A DNA stretch of 64,000 nt from Pirellulaceae bacterium (GCA_026004775.1 BPJU01000009.1:124001-188000); one strand, 5' to 3'; numbered from the stretch's first letter, positions 1 through 8,819 are shown. Notes: generated by a model from the sequence alone, not told the origin. Translations and numbers: made by a program.

Positions 1-232
1 GCTGCGCAAGATCGCCCGCGTGCGGTTGAGCAACGGTAAGGAGGTAACCGTCTATATTCCGGGTGAAGGCCACAACCTACAGGTGCACAACATCGTGTTG
101 GTACGAGGCGGTCGCGTGCGGGATTTGCCGGGAGTTCGCTACCAGGTGATCCGCGGTACGCGGGACACGCTGGGCGTCGAGGGCCGGCGCCAGTCACGTA
201 GCCGCTATGGAGCCAAAAAACCCGCCAAATAA
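1..232 (+). CDS. rpsL: 30S ribosomal protein S12, C-terminal part (5' end outside window)
   Basis: The reading frame is open from base 2 to a TAA at 230-232 and gives about 76 residues. They match the C-terminal half of S12: the IPGEGHNLQ stretch, the RGGRV-DLPGVRY segment and the basic QSRSRYG end. S12 lies at the decoding centre of the small subunit and controls accuracy. It is the usual first gene of the str operon, and rpsG and fusA follow in the expected order. The GTG at 20 is internal and is not the true start, because the frame continues upstream with S12-like residues (LRKIAR). Confidence 0.95.
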   Translation, partial: LRKIARVRLSNGKEVTVYIPGEGHNLQVHNIVLVRGGRVRDLPGVRYQVIRGTRDTLGVEGRRQSRSRYGAKKPAK

Positions 233-309
233 GTACATAGCGCATCCCGCCCCGTAGAGTCCGGAAGCGACTATTGGGTGCCGACGGTGCGAGGTCTGGA
301 GCAATTGCC

Positions 310-780
310 ATGGGACGAATCACGGCCAGTGCTGCACAATTGAAACCCGATCCGCGGTACGGGTCGTTGCTGGTGAGCAAGTTCATTAATTGCCTGATGC
401 ACAACGGCAAGAAATCCGTCGCGCAGCGGCTGTTTTATCAGGCCATGGACGAAATCCGGCGGCGCGCGCCGGACAAGGATCCGCTGGAAGTTTTCCAGCA
501 GGCGGTCGAAAACGTCAAACCCCAGATCGAAGTGCGCTCCAAACGCGTCGGCGGCGCGGCCTATCAGGTGCCCATGCAGGTCAGCCGTAACCGCCAACAG
601 TCCCTGGCGATCCGCTGGATCTTGATGGCGGCCCGGGAAAAGAAAGGCCGCCCCATGTATCTGAAGTTGGCGGACGAACTTCTGGCGGCGTACAATCGGG
701 AAGGGGCGGCGATCGCTCGCCGTGAACAGGTCCACCGGATGGCGGAGGCCAACAAGGCGTTTGCCCACTTCGCCTGGTAG
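310..780 (+). CDS. rpsG: 30S ribosomal protein S7
   Basis: This 156-residue protein has the usual S7 length. It carries the signature VGGAAYQVP, the GKK segment near residue 35 and the ending [12 protein letters not shown]7 nucleates assembly of the 30S head and contacts E-site tRNA. I chose the ATG at 310 because S7 homology begins there and a GGAG lies just upstream; the ATG at 274 would add 12 unrelated residues. It is the second gene of the str operon, 77 nt after rpsL. A hairpin followed by ten T residues lies between it and fusA. Confidence 0.95.
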   Translation: MGRITASAAQLKPDPRYGSLLVSKFINCLMHNGKKSVAQRLFYQAMDEIRRRAPDKDPLEVFQQAVENVKPQIEVRSKRVGGAAYQVPMQVSRNRQQSLAIRWILMAAREKKGRPMYLKLADELLAAYNREGAAIARREQVHRMAEANKAFAHFAW

Positions 781-798
781 GCTCGGCTGCACTACGAG

Positions 799-844
799 AA
801 CCGCGCCCGTGCTGGCAACAAGCATTGCGTGCGGTTTTTTTTTT
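799..844 (+). terminator. Hairpin followed by ten T residues between rpsG and fusA
   Basis: AACCGC at 799-804 pairs exactly with GCGGTT at 831-836. A small inner pairing (TGCT with AGCA) narrows the loop. A run of ten T residues covers 835-844, which is striking in this GC-rich DNA. This is the layout of an intrinsic terminator or attenuator. It lies between two genes that are normally co-transcribed, so it may reduce rather than stop transcription into fusA. No measurement is available. Confidence 0.5.
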
Positions 845-880
845 GCGCATCGAGCCGGTCCCCCTAGGAGCAACCGCGCC

Positions 881-2968
881 ATGGCTCGGCAGATCGAGAA
901 ACTCCGAAACATCGGTATCATCGCCCATATCGACGCCGGCAAGACGACACTCACCGAACGCATGCTCTTCTACAGCGGCGCCAAACACCGAGTCGGTTAC
1001 GTGGACGAGGGTACGACGGAAACGGATGAGGATCCGGAAGAGCAGGAGCGGGGCATTACGATCTATGCAGCCTGCGTGACGTTCCGCTGGCGCGACGCCC
1101 ATATCAATCTGCTCGATACGCCCGGTCATGTTGATTTCACGGCGGAAGTCGAGAGGTGTCTGCGCGTGCTGGACGGTGCCGTGGTCGTCTTCAGTGCTCG
1201 GGAAGGCGTCGAGGCCCAAAGTGAAACGGTTTGGCATCAGGCCGATCGCTACCGCGTGCCGCGATTGGCCTTCATCAACAAACTGGATCGCGAGGGGGCC
1301 GACTTCTACGCCGTGTTGGACCAGATGCGCGAACGCCTGCATGCCCAGCCGCTGGTGCTCCAGATCCCGGCTGGACAGGGACCGGCCCACGGGGCGGATC
1401 CCTTCCGCGGTGTGATCGACCTGTTGGAGCAGAAACTGCTGGTTTTCGATCCTGAAACCGAAGGAAAAGTAATCCAGCAGGAACCGATCCCGCAGCCGCT
1501 CCAGGACGACGCCGAAATGTGGCGCGCCAATCTGCTGGAGACCTTGTATAACTATAGCGACGAGCTGATGGAACTGGCTCTGCAGGAACAGCCGATCCCC
1601 AACGAGCTGATACGGCGGGTGATCCGGCAGTGCACGGTGAACCACCAGGTGCAACCGGTGCTGTGTGGTTCGGCGCTGCATGGCATCGGCGTGCAGCCGG
1701 TGCTGGATGCGGTGGTCGATTACTTGCCCAGCCCGCTCGATCTGCCGCCCGTGGAGGGCACGGACCTGGACCGCCGCTCGCCCCAAAAACTCTACCGCAA
1801 ACCGCTTGACACCGAACCGTTCTGTGGTCTTGTCTTCAAGGTGATACCTGCCAAGACGGGCGACTTGGTGTGGGTGCGTGTCTATTCCGGAGAACTGAAA
1901 GCCAATTCGCGGGTATTGAACCCGGGTAAGGACAAGAAAGAAAACGTGGCGCAGCTCTGGCAGATCCATGCCACCAAGAAGCAGCGAGACGGCCAGGTCC
2001 CAATGGTTTCTGCCGGGGACATTGTGGGGGTGATCGGCCCTCGCTATTCGGTGACGGGCGACACGTTGTGCGATCCGAAGCATCCGATTCTGCTGGAACC
2101 GATCCAGTTCCCCGAGACAGTGATTTCGATGTCGATCGAGCCGGAGACGTCGCTGGAGCGCGACAAGTTGAACGAAGCTCTGGAAATGCTCAAACGACAG
2201 GACCCGACGCTTCAGGTGCGGACGGAAGAATCGGGACAGACGGTTTTGTCGGGGATGGGCGAGCTGCATTTGGAGATTGTCAAGAACCGGTTGCTGAGGG
2301 ATTTTCGGTTGAATGTGAAATTCCGCCCGCCGCAGGTTAATTATCGGGAAACGGTGGCGGCGGTGGCGGAGGCGACCGGCGAGTGTCATCGGCAGATGGC
2401 CGGACAGACGCTGTTTGCTCGTGTGCGTGTGCGGTTGCAACCGGGGCGGGTCGAGGGCGCTCCGGGGCTGGTGCGGTGCGAGTGTCCGGCGGAGCGGGTA
2501 CCGCCGGAGTTTCTGGCGGCGATTCTCGAGGAATTGCGTGCGGCGACTTATGGTAGTGGTCCTATCAGTGGTTCACCTCTGATGAACATCATCGTTACGC
2601 TGGTGGATGCGGAAGCGAGCGAACAGAGTAACGACGTGGCTTTTCGTATTGCGACGCATGACGCGTTTGACAAGGCGCTGCGCGCTGCCGGCGCGGTGTT
2701 GCTGGAACCGATTATGCGGTTGGTGGTGACGACGCCCGAGGAGTTCATGGGCGATCTGGTGGGGGATCTTCAGCAGCGCCGGGCGCTTATCGACAAGACG
2801 GAGATGCGCGGGCCGGTGGCGGTGATTACGGCCCGGGCTCCGTTGAAAGAGCTTTTTGGTTATTCGAGTGCCATGCGGAGTTTAAGTCAGGGGCGTGCCA
2901 GTTGCTCGATGGAGCCTTTGGAATACGCCCCGGCACCAGCCGAGGACGCCGAACGGTTTCAGTATTAG
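881..2968 (+). CDS. fusA: Elongation factor G, divergent paralogue in the str operon
   Basis: This 695-residue translational GTPase has the full G-domain set: AHIDAGKTT (P-loop), RGITI (switch I), DTPGH (switch II), NKLD, and a GSA motif before domain II. EF-G drives translocation or, in some paralogues, ribosome recycling with RRF. The C-terminal half is unusual. The domain IV motif normally read as GG-GQ-G-V is AGQTLFARV here, and the loop-tip histidine region (HDVDS in E. coli) reads VDAEAS. This suggests the second EF-G type reported from spirochaetes, planctomycetes and deltaproteobacteria. The start at 881 has a TAGGAG ten bases upstream. No tuf follows. Confidence 0.9.
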   Translation: MARQIEKLRNIGIIAHIDAGKTTLTERMLFYSGAKHRVGYVDEGTTETDEDPEEQERGITIYAACVTFRWRDAHINLLDTPGHVDFTAEVERCLRVLDGAVVVFSAREGVEAQSETVWHQADRYRVPRLAFINKLDREGADFYAVLDQMRERLHAQPLVLQIPAGQGPAHGADPFRGVIDLLEQKLLVFDPETEGKVIQQEPIPQPLQDDAEMWRANLLETLYNYSDELMELALQEQPIPNELIRRVIRQCTVNHQVQPVLCGSALHGIGVQPVLDAVVDYLPSPLDLPPVEGTDLDRRSPQKLYRKPLDTEPFCGLVFKVIPAKTGDLVWVRVYSGELKANSRVLNPGKDKKENVAQLWQIHATKKQRDGQVPMVSAGDIVGVIGPRYSVTGDTLCDPKHPILLEPIQFPETVISMSIEPETSLERDKLNEALEMLKRQDPTLQVRTEESGQTVLSGMGELHLEIVKNRLLRDFRLNVKFRPPQVNYRETVAAVAEATGECHRQMAGQTLFARVRVRLQPGRVEGAPGLVRCECPAERVPPEFLAAILEELRAATYGSGPISGSPLMNIIVTLVDAEASEQSNDVAFRIATHDAFDKALRAAGAVLLEPIMRLVVTTPEEFMGDLVGDLQQRRALIDKTEMRGPVAVITARAPLKELFGYSSAMRSLSQGRASCSMEPLEYAPAPAEDAERFQY

Positions 2969-2977
2969 GGGCCCTAC

Positions 2978-3004
2978 GCGTGGCACGGGCGTCTCGCCCG
3001 TGGG
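2978..3004 (+). repeat. Short palindromic repeat, copy A (inverted relative to copy B)
   Basis: The element contains a perfect hairpin, CACGGGCG TCT CGCCCGTG, preceded by GCGTGG. A closely similar element occurs in inverted orientation at 3084-3113. The family is the kind that yields spurious peptides reading HGRDARAT, often seen in planctomycete annotation. It starts about 10 nt after the fusA stop, so it may end transcription or stabilise the mRNA 3' end. Confidence 0.6.
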
Positions 3005-3083
3005 GAGACGATTCTCCATCCCGCGGCAGATTGGGCTGCGCAACAGGCGTTATGCACCGGCTTTCACCCGCGTCTTGGGTGAC

Positions 3084-3113
3084 CCACACGGCCGGGACGG
3101 CCGTGCCACGCGC
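3084..3113 (-). repeat. Short palindromic repeat, copy B (inverted relative to copy A)
   Basis: Read on the minus strand this matches copy A (2978-3004) at most positions, from GCGTGGCACGG to the final GTG-GGG. It has its own 7-bp hairpin, CACGGCC with GGCCGTG, on the plus strand. The pair A/B with about 80 nt between looks like a REP-type doublet. Pairing of the two copies with each other would make one longer stem. Confidence 0.55.
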
Positions 3114-3240
3114 AGCTATTCTTCAAAATCACCCCTTCTCAGCCAAAGACAGATCGGCTATTTTTGTAATTCTCCCGTGTGTCATAGTCCTGCCTTGAAG
3201 GCAACCATCCAAACTCCGGTCGGTGTTCGGGTGGTCGGCA

Positions 3241-3269
3241 TTGACCGGCTTGCCACAACTGCCTACAAT
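3241..3269 (+). promoter_or_regulatory. Sigma-70-type promoter for the rpsJ (S10) operon
   Basis: TTGACC at 3241-3246 is followed after exactly 17 nt by TACAAT at 3264-3269. Each hexamer differs from the housekeeping consensus by one base and the spacing is ideal. The leader to the rpsJ ATG at 3359 would be about 80 nt. This is the best promoter match I saw in the window. It implies that the S10 operon starts separately from the str operon here. Confidence 0.65.
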
Positions 3270-3358
3270 AAGTGGTTTGCCGGTGTCCGGTATGGCATAG
3301 TAGGGGCGCCAGCCAGGTATTTACGCCGGTGATCAGGAAGTTGCATGGGTGAACTAAC

Positions 3359-3679
<321 letters not shown>

Positions 3680-3705
3680 GCGGGTCGAGGAAGGAGAGTG
3701 TTGTC

Positions 3706-3768
3706 GAGGTTGTCCGAAAACCGATTTGTGCCCTGTCAATAACCGGTCCAAAGGCGGTTTTCGGGAGG
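3706..3768 (-). repeat. Dispersed inverted-repeat element, copy 1 (inside S10 operon)
   Basis: Read on the minus strand, the element runs from CCGAAAACCG to CGGTTTTCGG with 31 bases between, so its ends can pair as a 10-bp stem. It aligns over its whole length with the copies at 45720, 53751 and 30014; I count about 39 identities in 51 positions against the 53751 copy. It sits between rpsJ and rplC, so it would be transcribed as part of the ribosomal mRNA and could form a stable hairpin ahead of rplC. Confidence 0.7.
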
Positions 3769-3912
3769 AGTGTAGGATCAGGATGGGCCGGCTGAAGTAG
3801 CTGGCGGAAGGGTTCGAGTATCGACGGCGAATCGATTATGACTCGGAAGCCTCGGCGGTAACGCCAAAGAGCTTTTGGTGGTCCGGCGGGGCAAGCACGA
3901 AGGGCACGAGCG

Positions 3913-4635
3913 ATGGTCAAGGGGATTCTCGGCCGCAAGGTCGGCATGACGCAATTGTTCGATGAGTCGGGTACCGCGATTCCGGTGACCGTGATCCAGG
4001 CCGGCCCGTGCCACGTGCTTCAGATCCGCTCTTTGGAACGTGACGGCTACACGGCCGTCCAGCTCGGTTATCTGGACAAGAAGCGTCCTCGCGGCAAGCG
4101 CATTCGTCCCAGTCAGGCTTCTCGTGCCGAACGGGGTCACGTAGCCGATATTGGCAGCGCCCGGTCTCGCCGGCTGCGTGAAGCCGGCGTCGAGATCCCT
4201 CCGAAGGCCAATTGCGAACCGAAGCGGTTTATTCGCGAACTGCGTGGGGATACCACCGGCTACGAGGTTGGGCAAGTTATTACGGTAAGCGACTTGGCGG
4301 ATGTTGCGGCTGTGGATGTTACGGGGACCAGCAAGGGCCGGGGTTATTCGGGGGTGATGAAGCGGCACGGTTTTGCCGGCCTCCGTGCCAGCCATGGTAC
4401 CAAGAAGGTACATCGCCACATGGGCACGACGGGTGGCTTGGCTGCGTGGCGGGGCGGTGGTCGCCCCAAGAAAGGCAAGAAGATGCCCGGCCAGTACGGC
4501 AATTGTCGGGTGACGGTGCGGAATCTGAAGGTAGTGAAGATCGACCCTGAGCGGCACTTGTTGGTGGTGCGAGGTGCGGTTCCAGGGCCGAACGGCGGTT
4601 TCGTCATTGTGCGCCAAACGAATAAGGTGGGTTGA
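3913..4635 (+). CDS. rplC: 50S ribosomal protein L3
   Basis: At 240 residues this L3 is somewhat longer than the 209-residue E. coli protein. It shows GILGRKVGMTQLFDE at the start, the conserved KGRGYSGVMKRHGF-G block and the GQYGN segment near the end. L3 reaches the peptidyl-transferase centre and is an early assembly protein. The ATG at 3913 follows AGGG at good spacing. Together with rplD, rplW and rplB it forms the usual first part of the S10 operon. Confidence 0.95.
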   Translation: MVKGILGRKVGMTQLFDESGTAIPVTVIQAGPCHVLQIRSLERDGYTAVQLGYLDKKRPRGKRIRPSQASRAERGHVADIGSARSRRLREAGVEIPPKANCEPKRFIRELRGDTTGYEVGQVITVSDLADVAAVDVTGTSKGRGYSGVMKRHGFAGLRASHGTKKVHRHMGTTGGLAAWRGGGRPKKGKKMPGQYGNCRVTVRNLKVVKIDPERHLLVVRGAVPGPNGGFVIVRQTNKVG

Positions 4636-4690
4636 CGTTGCGGCTTGGGTGGCGGCAGCGCTATCCGTGGCTGCGGAAGGGTGTGCCAAC

Positions 4691-5341
4691 ATGATTCAGT
4701 TGCCGGTTTTCGATGTAGCGGGCCAGCAGGTCGGTCAGTATGAAATCGATCTGGCAGTGCTGGCTCCGCGCATCAACAAACAGCTTCTGCATGACGTGGT
4801 GGTTATGTACCAGGCCAACCAGCGGCTGGGGACTTTTCGGACCAAGTCGCGTGGCGAGGTGGCCGGCTCGACGCGCAAGCTCTACCGCCAAAAAGGCACC
4901 GGGCGTGCTCGGGTAGGCACTCGGCGAACGGGCAAGCGGGTGGGGGGTGGCCACACGTTTGCGAAGCGACCGAGGGATTTTTCGTATCGATTGCCGCGCA
5001 AGGCGCTTCTGATGGCTACGCGTATGGCGCTGGCCGGAAAGATCCGCGACCAGCAGGTGGTGGTGCTTCAGGAGTTTGTGTTGGCGGAACCCAAGACTCG
5101 GCAGGTGGCTGGAGTGCTCAAAGCGCTCAACGTGGCTGGGCAAACGACTTTGATTGTTCCGGCTGAGCACGATCCGCTTTTGTGGCGTTGTGCGCGCAAT
5201 ATTGAGGGCGTGTCGGTGCAGCCGGCTGCTCAAGTCAATGCCCTGAGCCTGCTGCTGCCTCGGCGCGTAGTTTTTACCCGTGCGGGCCTGGATGCTTTAT
5301 TGGGCCGATTGCTGCCGGCGGCTGCGGCGGCCGCCAGTTGA
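4691..5341 (+). CDS. rplD: 50S ribosomal protein L4
   Basis: This 216-residue protein matches L4, with the central basic loop KLYRQKGTGRARVGTRR and the GGGHTF-KRPRDFSYRLPRK block. L4 lines the exit tunnel, and in E. coli it represses its own operon. The ATG at 4691 was chosen because L4 homology (MIQLPVFD) starts there and a GGAAGG lies upstream; the open frame extends further 5' with unrelated residues that overlap rplC. Confidence 0.95.
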   Translation: MIQLPVFDVAGQQVGQYEIDLAVLAPRINKQLLHDVVVMYQANQRLGTFRTKSRGEVAGSTRKLYRQKGTGRARVGTRRTGKRVGGGHTFAKRPRDFSYRLPRKALLMATRMALAGKIRDQQVVVLQEFVLAEPKTRQVAGVLKALNVAGQTTLIVPAEHDPLLWRCARNIEGVSVQPAAQVNALSLLLPRRVVFTRAGLDALLGRLLPAAAAAAS

Positions 5342-5388
5342 CAGTGGGCCGAAGCGGCGTCGGTTGCGGATGGCAGGAGAAGCGTATC

Positions 5389-5709
5389 ATGACCAAACAC
5401 GCCACAGATCAAAGTCAGCAGAATCGGTTGCCCGCTCACCAGATCGTTATTCGTCCTCTGGTCAATGAAAAGACATTGATGCAAGCCGAGCGCTACAATC
5501 ACTACACATTCGAAGTGCATCCGCAAGCAACCAAGCCGGAAATCAAACAGGCTGTCGAGGAGTTGTTTGAGGTGAAGGTGGTCGAGGTGCGCACGCAGAA
5601 TCGCGTCGGTAAGCCTCGCCGATATCGCTTCCGCCAGGGACGAACCAAGACCTGGAAGAAAGCGATCGTGACGTTGGACAAGGAGTATCGGATTTCGTTG
5701 CTGAGCTGA
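5389..5709 (+). CDS. rplW: 50S ribosomal protein L23
   Basis: This 106-residue protein fits L23: [10 protein letters not shown] near the start, [17 protein letters not shown] in the middle, and KKAIVTL near the end. L23 sits at the tunnel exit and docks SRP and trigger factor. The ATG at 5389 has AGGAGA seven bases upstream. The N-terminal ten residues are rich in polar amino acids and longer than in E. coli. Confidence 0.94.
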   Translation: MTKHATDQSQQNRLPAHQIVIRPLVNEKTLMQAERYNHYTFEVHPQATKPEIKQAVEELFEVKVVEVRTQNRVGKPRRYRFRQGRTKTWKKAIVTLDKEYRISLLS

Positions 5710-5800
5710 TGGCTGGCCGGCGGCGCATCGGGCGGCAAGCGACCCTCAGGAAGCCGAACCCCGATGCCTAAGGCCATCGAAAACGATCAGGAGGGCCCCG

Positions 5801-6664
5801 ATGGGCATTCGCAAATACAAGCCGACTTCGCCGGGGCGTCGAGCCGCGTCGGTAAGTGACTTTGCCGAACTGACGCCCGGTGCGCGGCCGGAGAGGTCGC
5901 TGTTGCGTCCCTTGCATAAAACTGGTGGCCGCAACAACCAAGGGGTGATCACCGCACGCCACCGCGGCGGTGGTCACAAGCGCTTGTATCGAATCATCGA
6001 CTTCAAGCGCGCCAAGGACGGCATTCCGGCCCGTGTGGCCTCGATCCAATACGACCCGAACCGCAGTGCTCGGATCGCCTTGCTGCATTATGCAGACGGT
6101 GAGAAGCGGTATATTATCGCTCCGGACGGTTTGAAGGTGGGGGATCGGGTGGAAAACGGGCCGGACGCTCCACCCTCGGTCGGCAACTGCCTGCCGTTGC
6201 GGAACATCCCCCTGGGGATGGACGTGCACTGCATCGAAATGGTGCCGGGCAAGGGGGCGGCGATGTGCCGCAGTGCGGGGGTGCATGCCACGCTGCTGGC
6301 TCGTGAAGCCAATTGGGCTCAGTTGGTGTTGCCCAGTGGAGAAATCCGCCGCGTGCCGGCCGCCTGCCGCGCGACGATCGGCAAAGTCGGCAACCCGGAC
6401 CACATGAACATCCAGATCGGCAAGGCGGGCCGCAACCGGTGGCTCGGATGGCGTCCGTACGTGCGCGGTACGGCCATGAACCCGATCGACCACCCTCATG
6501 GAGGTGGTGAGGGCAGGACCAAGGGTGGACGCCACCCGGTGAGCCCTACCGGCAAGTCGGCCAAGGGTGGTGCGACCCGCAAGCGGCGCAAGCCTTCCAA
6601 TGCCGCCATTATTCGCCGGCGCCGATCGAGGCGCTACGGACAACTGAAGTTGCCCTCACGGTAG
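5801..6664 (+). CDS. rplB: 50S ribosomal protein L2
   Basis: At 287 residues this L2 is slightly longer than the 273-residue E. coli protein. The signature [13 protein letters not shown] is intact, including the histidine studied for peptidyl-transferase function. GRNNQG and RHRGGGHKR lie in the first third. L2 is a primary 23S rRNA binder needed for subunit association. The start at 5801 follows a strong CAGGAGGG. Ninety-one bases separate it from rplW. Confidence 0.96.
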   Translation: MGIRKYKPTSPGRRAASVSDFAELTPGARPERSLLRPLHKTGGRNNQGVITARHRGGGHKRLYRIIDFKRAKDGIPARVASIQYDPNRSARIALLHYADGEKRYIIAPDGLKVGDRVENGPDAPPSVGNCLPLRNIPLGMDVHCIEMVPGKGAAMCRSAGVHATLLAREANWAQLVLPSGEIRRVPAACRATIGKVGNPDHMNIQIGKAGRNRWLGWRPYVRGTAMNPIDHPHGGGEGRTKGGRHPVSPTGKSAKGGATRKRRKPSNAAIIRRRRSRRYGQLKLPSR

Positions 6665-6728
6665 GCCTGCCGCCGGATGAGGAGGGATTGGTTGCAGGAC
6701 AACAGGTACGCCACGAGGTGACACAGCG

Positions 6729-7010
6729 ATGGGTCGTTCACTGAAGAAAGGTCCGTATGTCGATCCGAAGCTGCACAAGAAAGTGCAGGAGGCTTTGCGG
6801 ACCGGCAACAAAGAACCGATCAAGACGTGGGCTCGAGCCTGTACCATCATTCCGGAGTTCGTGGGGTTCACGTTCCTGGTTCACAACGGCAAGCAGCACG
6901 TGAAGGTGTTTGTGACCGAGGAGATGGTGGGGCATCGGTTGGGGGAGTTTGCTCCGACGCGCATTTTCCGAGGTCACGGCGGGCGGGCCGCCAAGAAGGC
7001 GGGAGGTTGA
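6729..7010 (+). CDS. rpsS: 30S ribosomal protein S19
   Basis: This 93-residue protein shows the S19 features [12 protein letters not shown] at the start, [26 protein letters not shown] in the second half, and a basic C-terminus. S19 forms part of the A-site face of the 30S head with S13. It lies between rplB and rplV as in nearly all bacteria. Confidence 0.96.
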   Translation: MGRSLKKGPYVDPKLHKKVQEALRTGNKEPIKTWARACTIIPEFVGFTFLVHNGKQHVKVFVTEEMVGHRLGEFAPTRIFRGHGGRAAKKAGG

Positions 7011-7028
7011 TCGGCAGGAGAAGTGACT

Positions 7029-7385
7029 ATGGGCTTTCGTGCAACTCACCGCTTCGCACGCATTGGTCCTCGCAAGGTGCGTCCGCTGGCGGATCTGATA
7101 CGCGGCAAGTTGGCTGACGAGGCTTTGGAGATCCTGCAGTTCCAGCCGCACCGCGGCGCCCGGATGCTGGAAAAAGTGGTGCGCAGCGCCATAGCCAATG
7201 CCATGGATCCGGATCAGAACCCGGGGCGCAACGTCCAACCGTCACGCCTGGTAATCGTCGATGCTCGCGTCGACGGCGGTCCGATGTTCAAACGGATTCG
7301 CCCGCGGGCGCGCGGCATGGCGCATGTTATCCTCCGGCGAACGTCCCACATCCATGTGGAAGTCGAAGAGCTCGATAGGATTTAA
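7029..7385 (+). CDS. rplV: 50S ribosomal protein L22
   Basis: This 118-residue L22 has the helix IGPRKVRPLADLIRGK near the start and the beta-hairpin PRARGMAHVILRRTSHI near the end, which reaches into the exit tunnel. I chose ATG 7029 because AGGAG (7016-7020) is eight bases upstream. The in-frame GTG at 7023 would leave only two bases. Confidence 0.95.
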   Translation: MGFRATHRFARIGPRKVRPLADLIRGKLADEALEILQFQPHRGARMLEKVVRSAIANAMDPDQNPGRNVQPSRLVIVDARVDGGPMFKRIRPRARGMAHVILRRTSHIHVEVEELDRI

Positions 7386-7437
7386 GGGATAGTCGGTAAC
7401 GGCCCACCAGAGGCATTTTTGAGGAAAGACGACAGCT

Positions 7438-8151
7438 ATGGGTCAGAAGGTCAATCCGATCGGCTTTCGTACCGGCATCATGATGGGCTGGAAAAGCCAG
7501 TGGTATGCGCCGAAGAAGGAATTCGCCGAGCTGTTGTTGGAGGATTACAAGATCCGCAAATTTATCAAGGAGAATCCGAACCGCCCGCAGTATCGCAATG
7601 CGGGGATCGACCGGATCGAAATCGAGCGGACTCGCGATGAAGTCAAAGTCAAGCTGTATGTAGCACGTCCGGGTCTGATCATTGGCAAGAAGGGGCAGGA
7701 GGTCGATCAGTTGCAGGAGGATTTGCAGCAACTGGTCGGCCGGCGGGTGAATTTAAAGATTGAGGAAATTGCGCGGCCGATGCTTCACGCACAGTTGGTG
7801 GCCGAGGACATCGCTCAGCAGTTGTCCAAGCGGGCCAGTTTCCGCCGCACGATGAAGCGGGCGATCGAGCAGACGATGGAAGCCGGGGCCAAGGGGATCA
7901 AGGTGCAGTTGTCCGGCCGGTTAGGCGGCGCCGAAATGGCTCGCTGCGAAAAACAGATCGCCGGCTCGCTGCCGCTGTCGACCTTGCGGGCCAAGATCGA
8001 CTACGGCTTTGCCGAAGCGCCGACGCCGCAAGGCAACATCGGTGTGCAGGTCTGGATCAATCAGGGAATGTACGAAGGAGACGAACGCGATGGCGCTGAT
8101 GCCGAAGCGGGTCAAGCATCGAAAAAGCCAAAGAGGACGATTAAGAGGTAA
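7438..8151 (+). CDS. rpsC: 30S ribosomal protein S3
   Basis: At 237 residues this protein has the S3 start MGQKVNPIGFR, the KH motif with the RPGLIIGKKGQEV loop, and the GRLGGAEMAR C-domain signature. S3 lies at the mRNA entry site and takes part in helicase activity there. Its last 20 codons overlap the start of rplP by 62 nt in another frame. That is a long overlap for a ribosomal operon. The basic tail SKKPKRTIKR is encoded in the overlap. Confidence 0.95.
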   Translation: MGQKVNPIGFRTGIMMGWKSQWYAPKKEFAELLLEDYKIRKFIKENPNRPQYRNAGIDRIEIERTRDEVKVKLYVARPGLIIGKKGQEVDQLQEDLQQLVGRRVNLKIEEIARPMLHAQLVAEDIAQQLSKRASFRRTMKRAIEQTMEAGAKGIKVQLSGRLGGAEMARCEKQIAGSLPLSTLRAKIDYGFAEAPTPQGNIGVQVWINQGMYEGDERDGADAEAGQASKKPKRTIKR

Positions 8152-8506
8152 CGCCACCCGAGGCAACCGCGTGGTGTTCGGCGATTTCGGCCTCCAGGCC
8201 ACGCAGGCCGGTTGGATCAAGGCTCAGACGATCGAGGCCGGCCGCATCGCCGCTCAACAATATGTCCGCGGTGAAGGCCGCCTCTACGTCCGCATCTTCC
8301 CCCACAAACCGGTCACCTCCATCCCCCTGGAAACGCGCATGGGTAAGGGCAAAGGTGAACCGGAGTACTGGGTGGCGTGCGTCAAGCCGGGAACCATCCT
8401 GTACGAACTGGGCGGAGTGACCGAAGAGCAAGCGCGGGTTTGTTTTGCCCGGTTGGCCCACAAGATGCCGGTGCGGGTGCGCTTCGTGCGCCGGCGGCCG
8501 GTCTGA
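8090..8506 (+). CDS. rplP: 50S ribosomal protein L16
   Basis: This 138-residue protein starts MALMPKRVKHRKSQRGR and contains the L16 block MGKGKG-PEYWVA-VKPG. L16 helps position A-site tRNA and matures the 50S subunit. The start at 8090 lies inside the end of rpsC, with GAAGGAG at 8074-8080 as ribosome binding site. The L16 homology begins at this methionine, so a later start would cut off conserved residues. Confidence 0.94.
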   Translation: MALMPKRVKHRKSQRGRLRGNATRGNRVVFGDFGLQATQAGWIKAQTIEAGRIAAQQYVRGEGRLYVRIFPHKPVTSIPLETRMGKGKGEPEYWVACVKPGTILYELGGVTEEQARVCFARLAHKMPVRVRFVRRRPV

Positions 8507-8542
8507 GGCGCCTCGAGCCAGACGATCCGGGAGGAATGACGG

Positions 8543-8782
8543 ATGAAGCCAAGGGAATTGCGGGAGATGAGCGACGAGCAGTTGGCGCTGACGCTGCGCG
8601 AGGCCGAACAGAATCTGTTCCGCCTGCGGATGCAAAAGCAGACGGCCCGTCTGGATGCTACCAGTGAGCTGCGCAAGCACCGCAAGCTGATCGCCCGCAT
8701 CAAGACGATCCAGCGCCAGCGGCAACTGGCCCAGCAAGCCCAACAACCGGCCCAGCCGTCCGGCGCCGGGGCTGCGAGCTGA
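8543..8782 (+). CDS. rpmC: 50S ribosomal protein L29
   Basis: This 79-residue protein has the two-helix L29 pattern: MKPRELREMSDEQL at the start, EAEQNLFRLRMQKQTARLD in the middle, and a second basic helix with KLIARIKTI. The tail after residue 60 is rich in glutamine, alanine and proline and goes beyond the usual L29 length of about 65. L29 sits near L23 at the tunnel exit. Confidence 0.93.
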   Translation: MKPRELREMSDEQLALTLREAEQNLFRLRMQKQTARLDATSELRKHRKLIARIKTIQRQRQLAQQAQQPAQPSGAGAAS

Positions 8783-8819
8783 GGTGCCGCACGCAGGTGG
8801 TTAGCAAGGGAACGCGAAC

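Larger units (their letters stand above)
2969..3358. other. Intergenic region between the str and S10 operons
   Basis: These 390 bp hold no credible gene. They contain the inverted pair of palindromic repeats (2978-3004 and 3084-3113) and the promoter-like sequence at 3241-3269 that reads into rpsJ. tuf, which follows fusA in many bacteria, is absent. Short open frames here are low-complexity translations of the repeat. Confidence 0.6.

Noticed and set aside
271-2440. Long open frames antisense to rpsG and fusA (230 and 619 codons)
   Set aside because: They mirror the codon pattern of strongly supported ribosomal genes on the other strand and have no family features.
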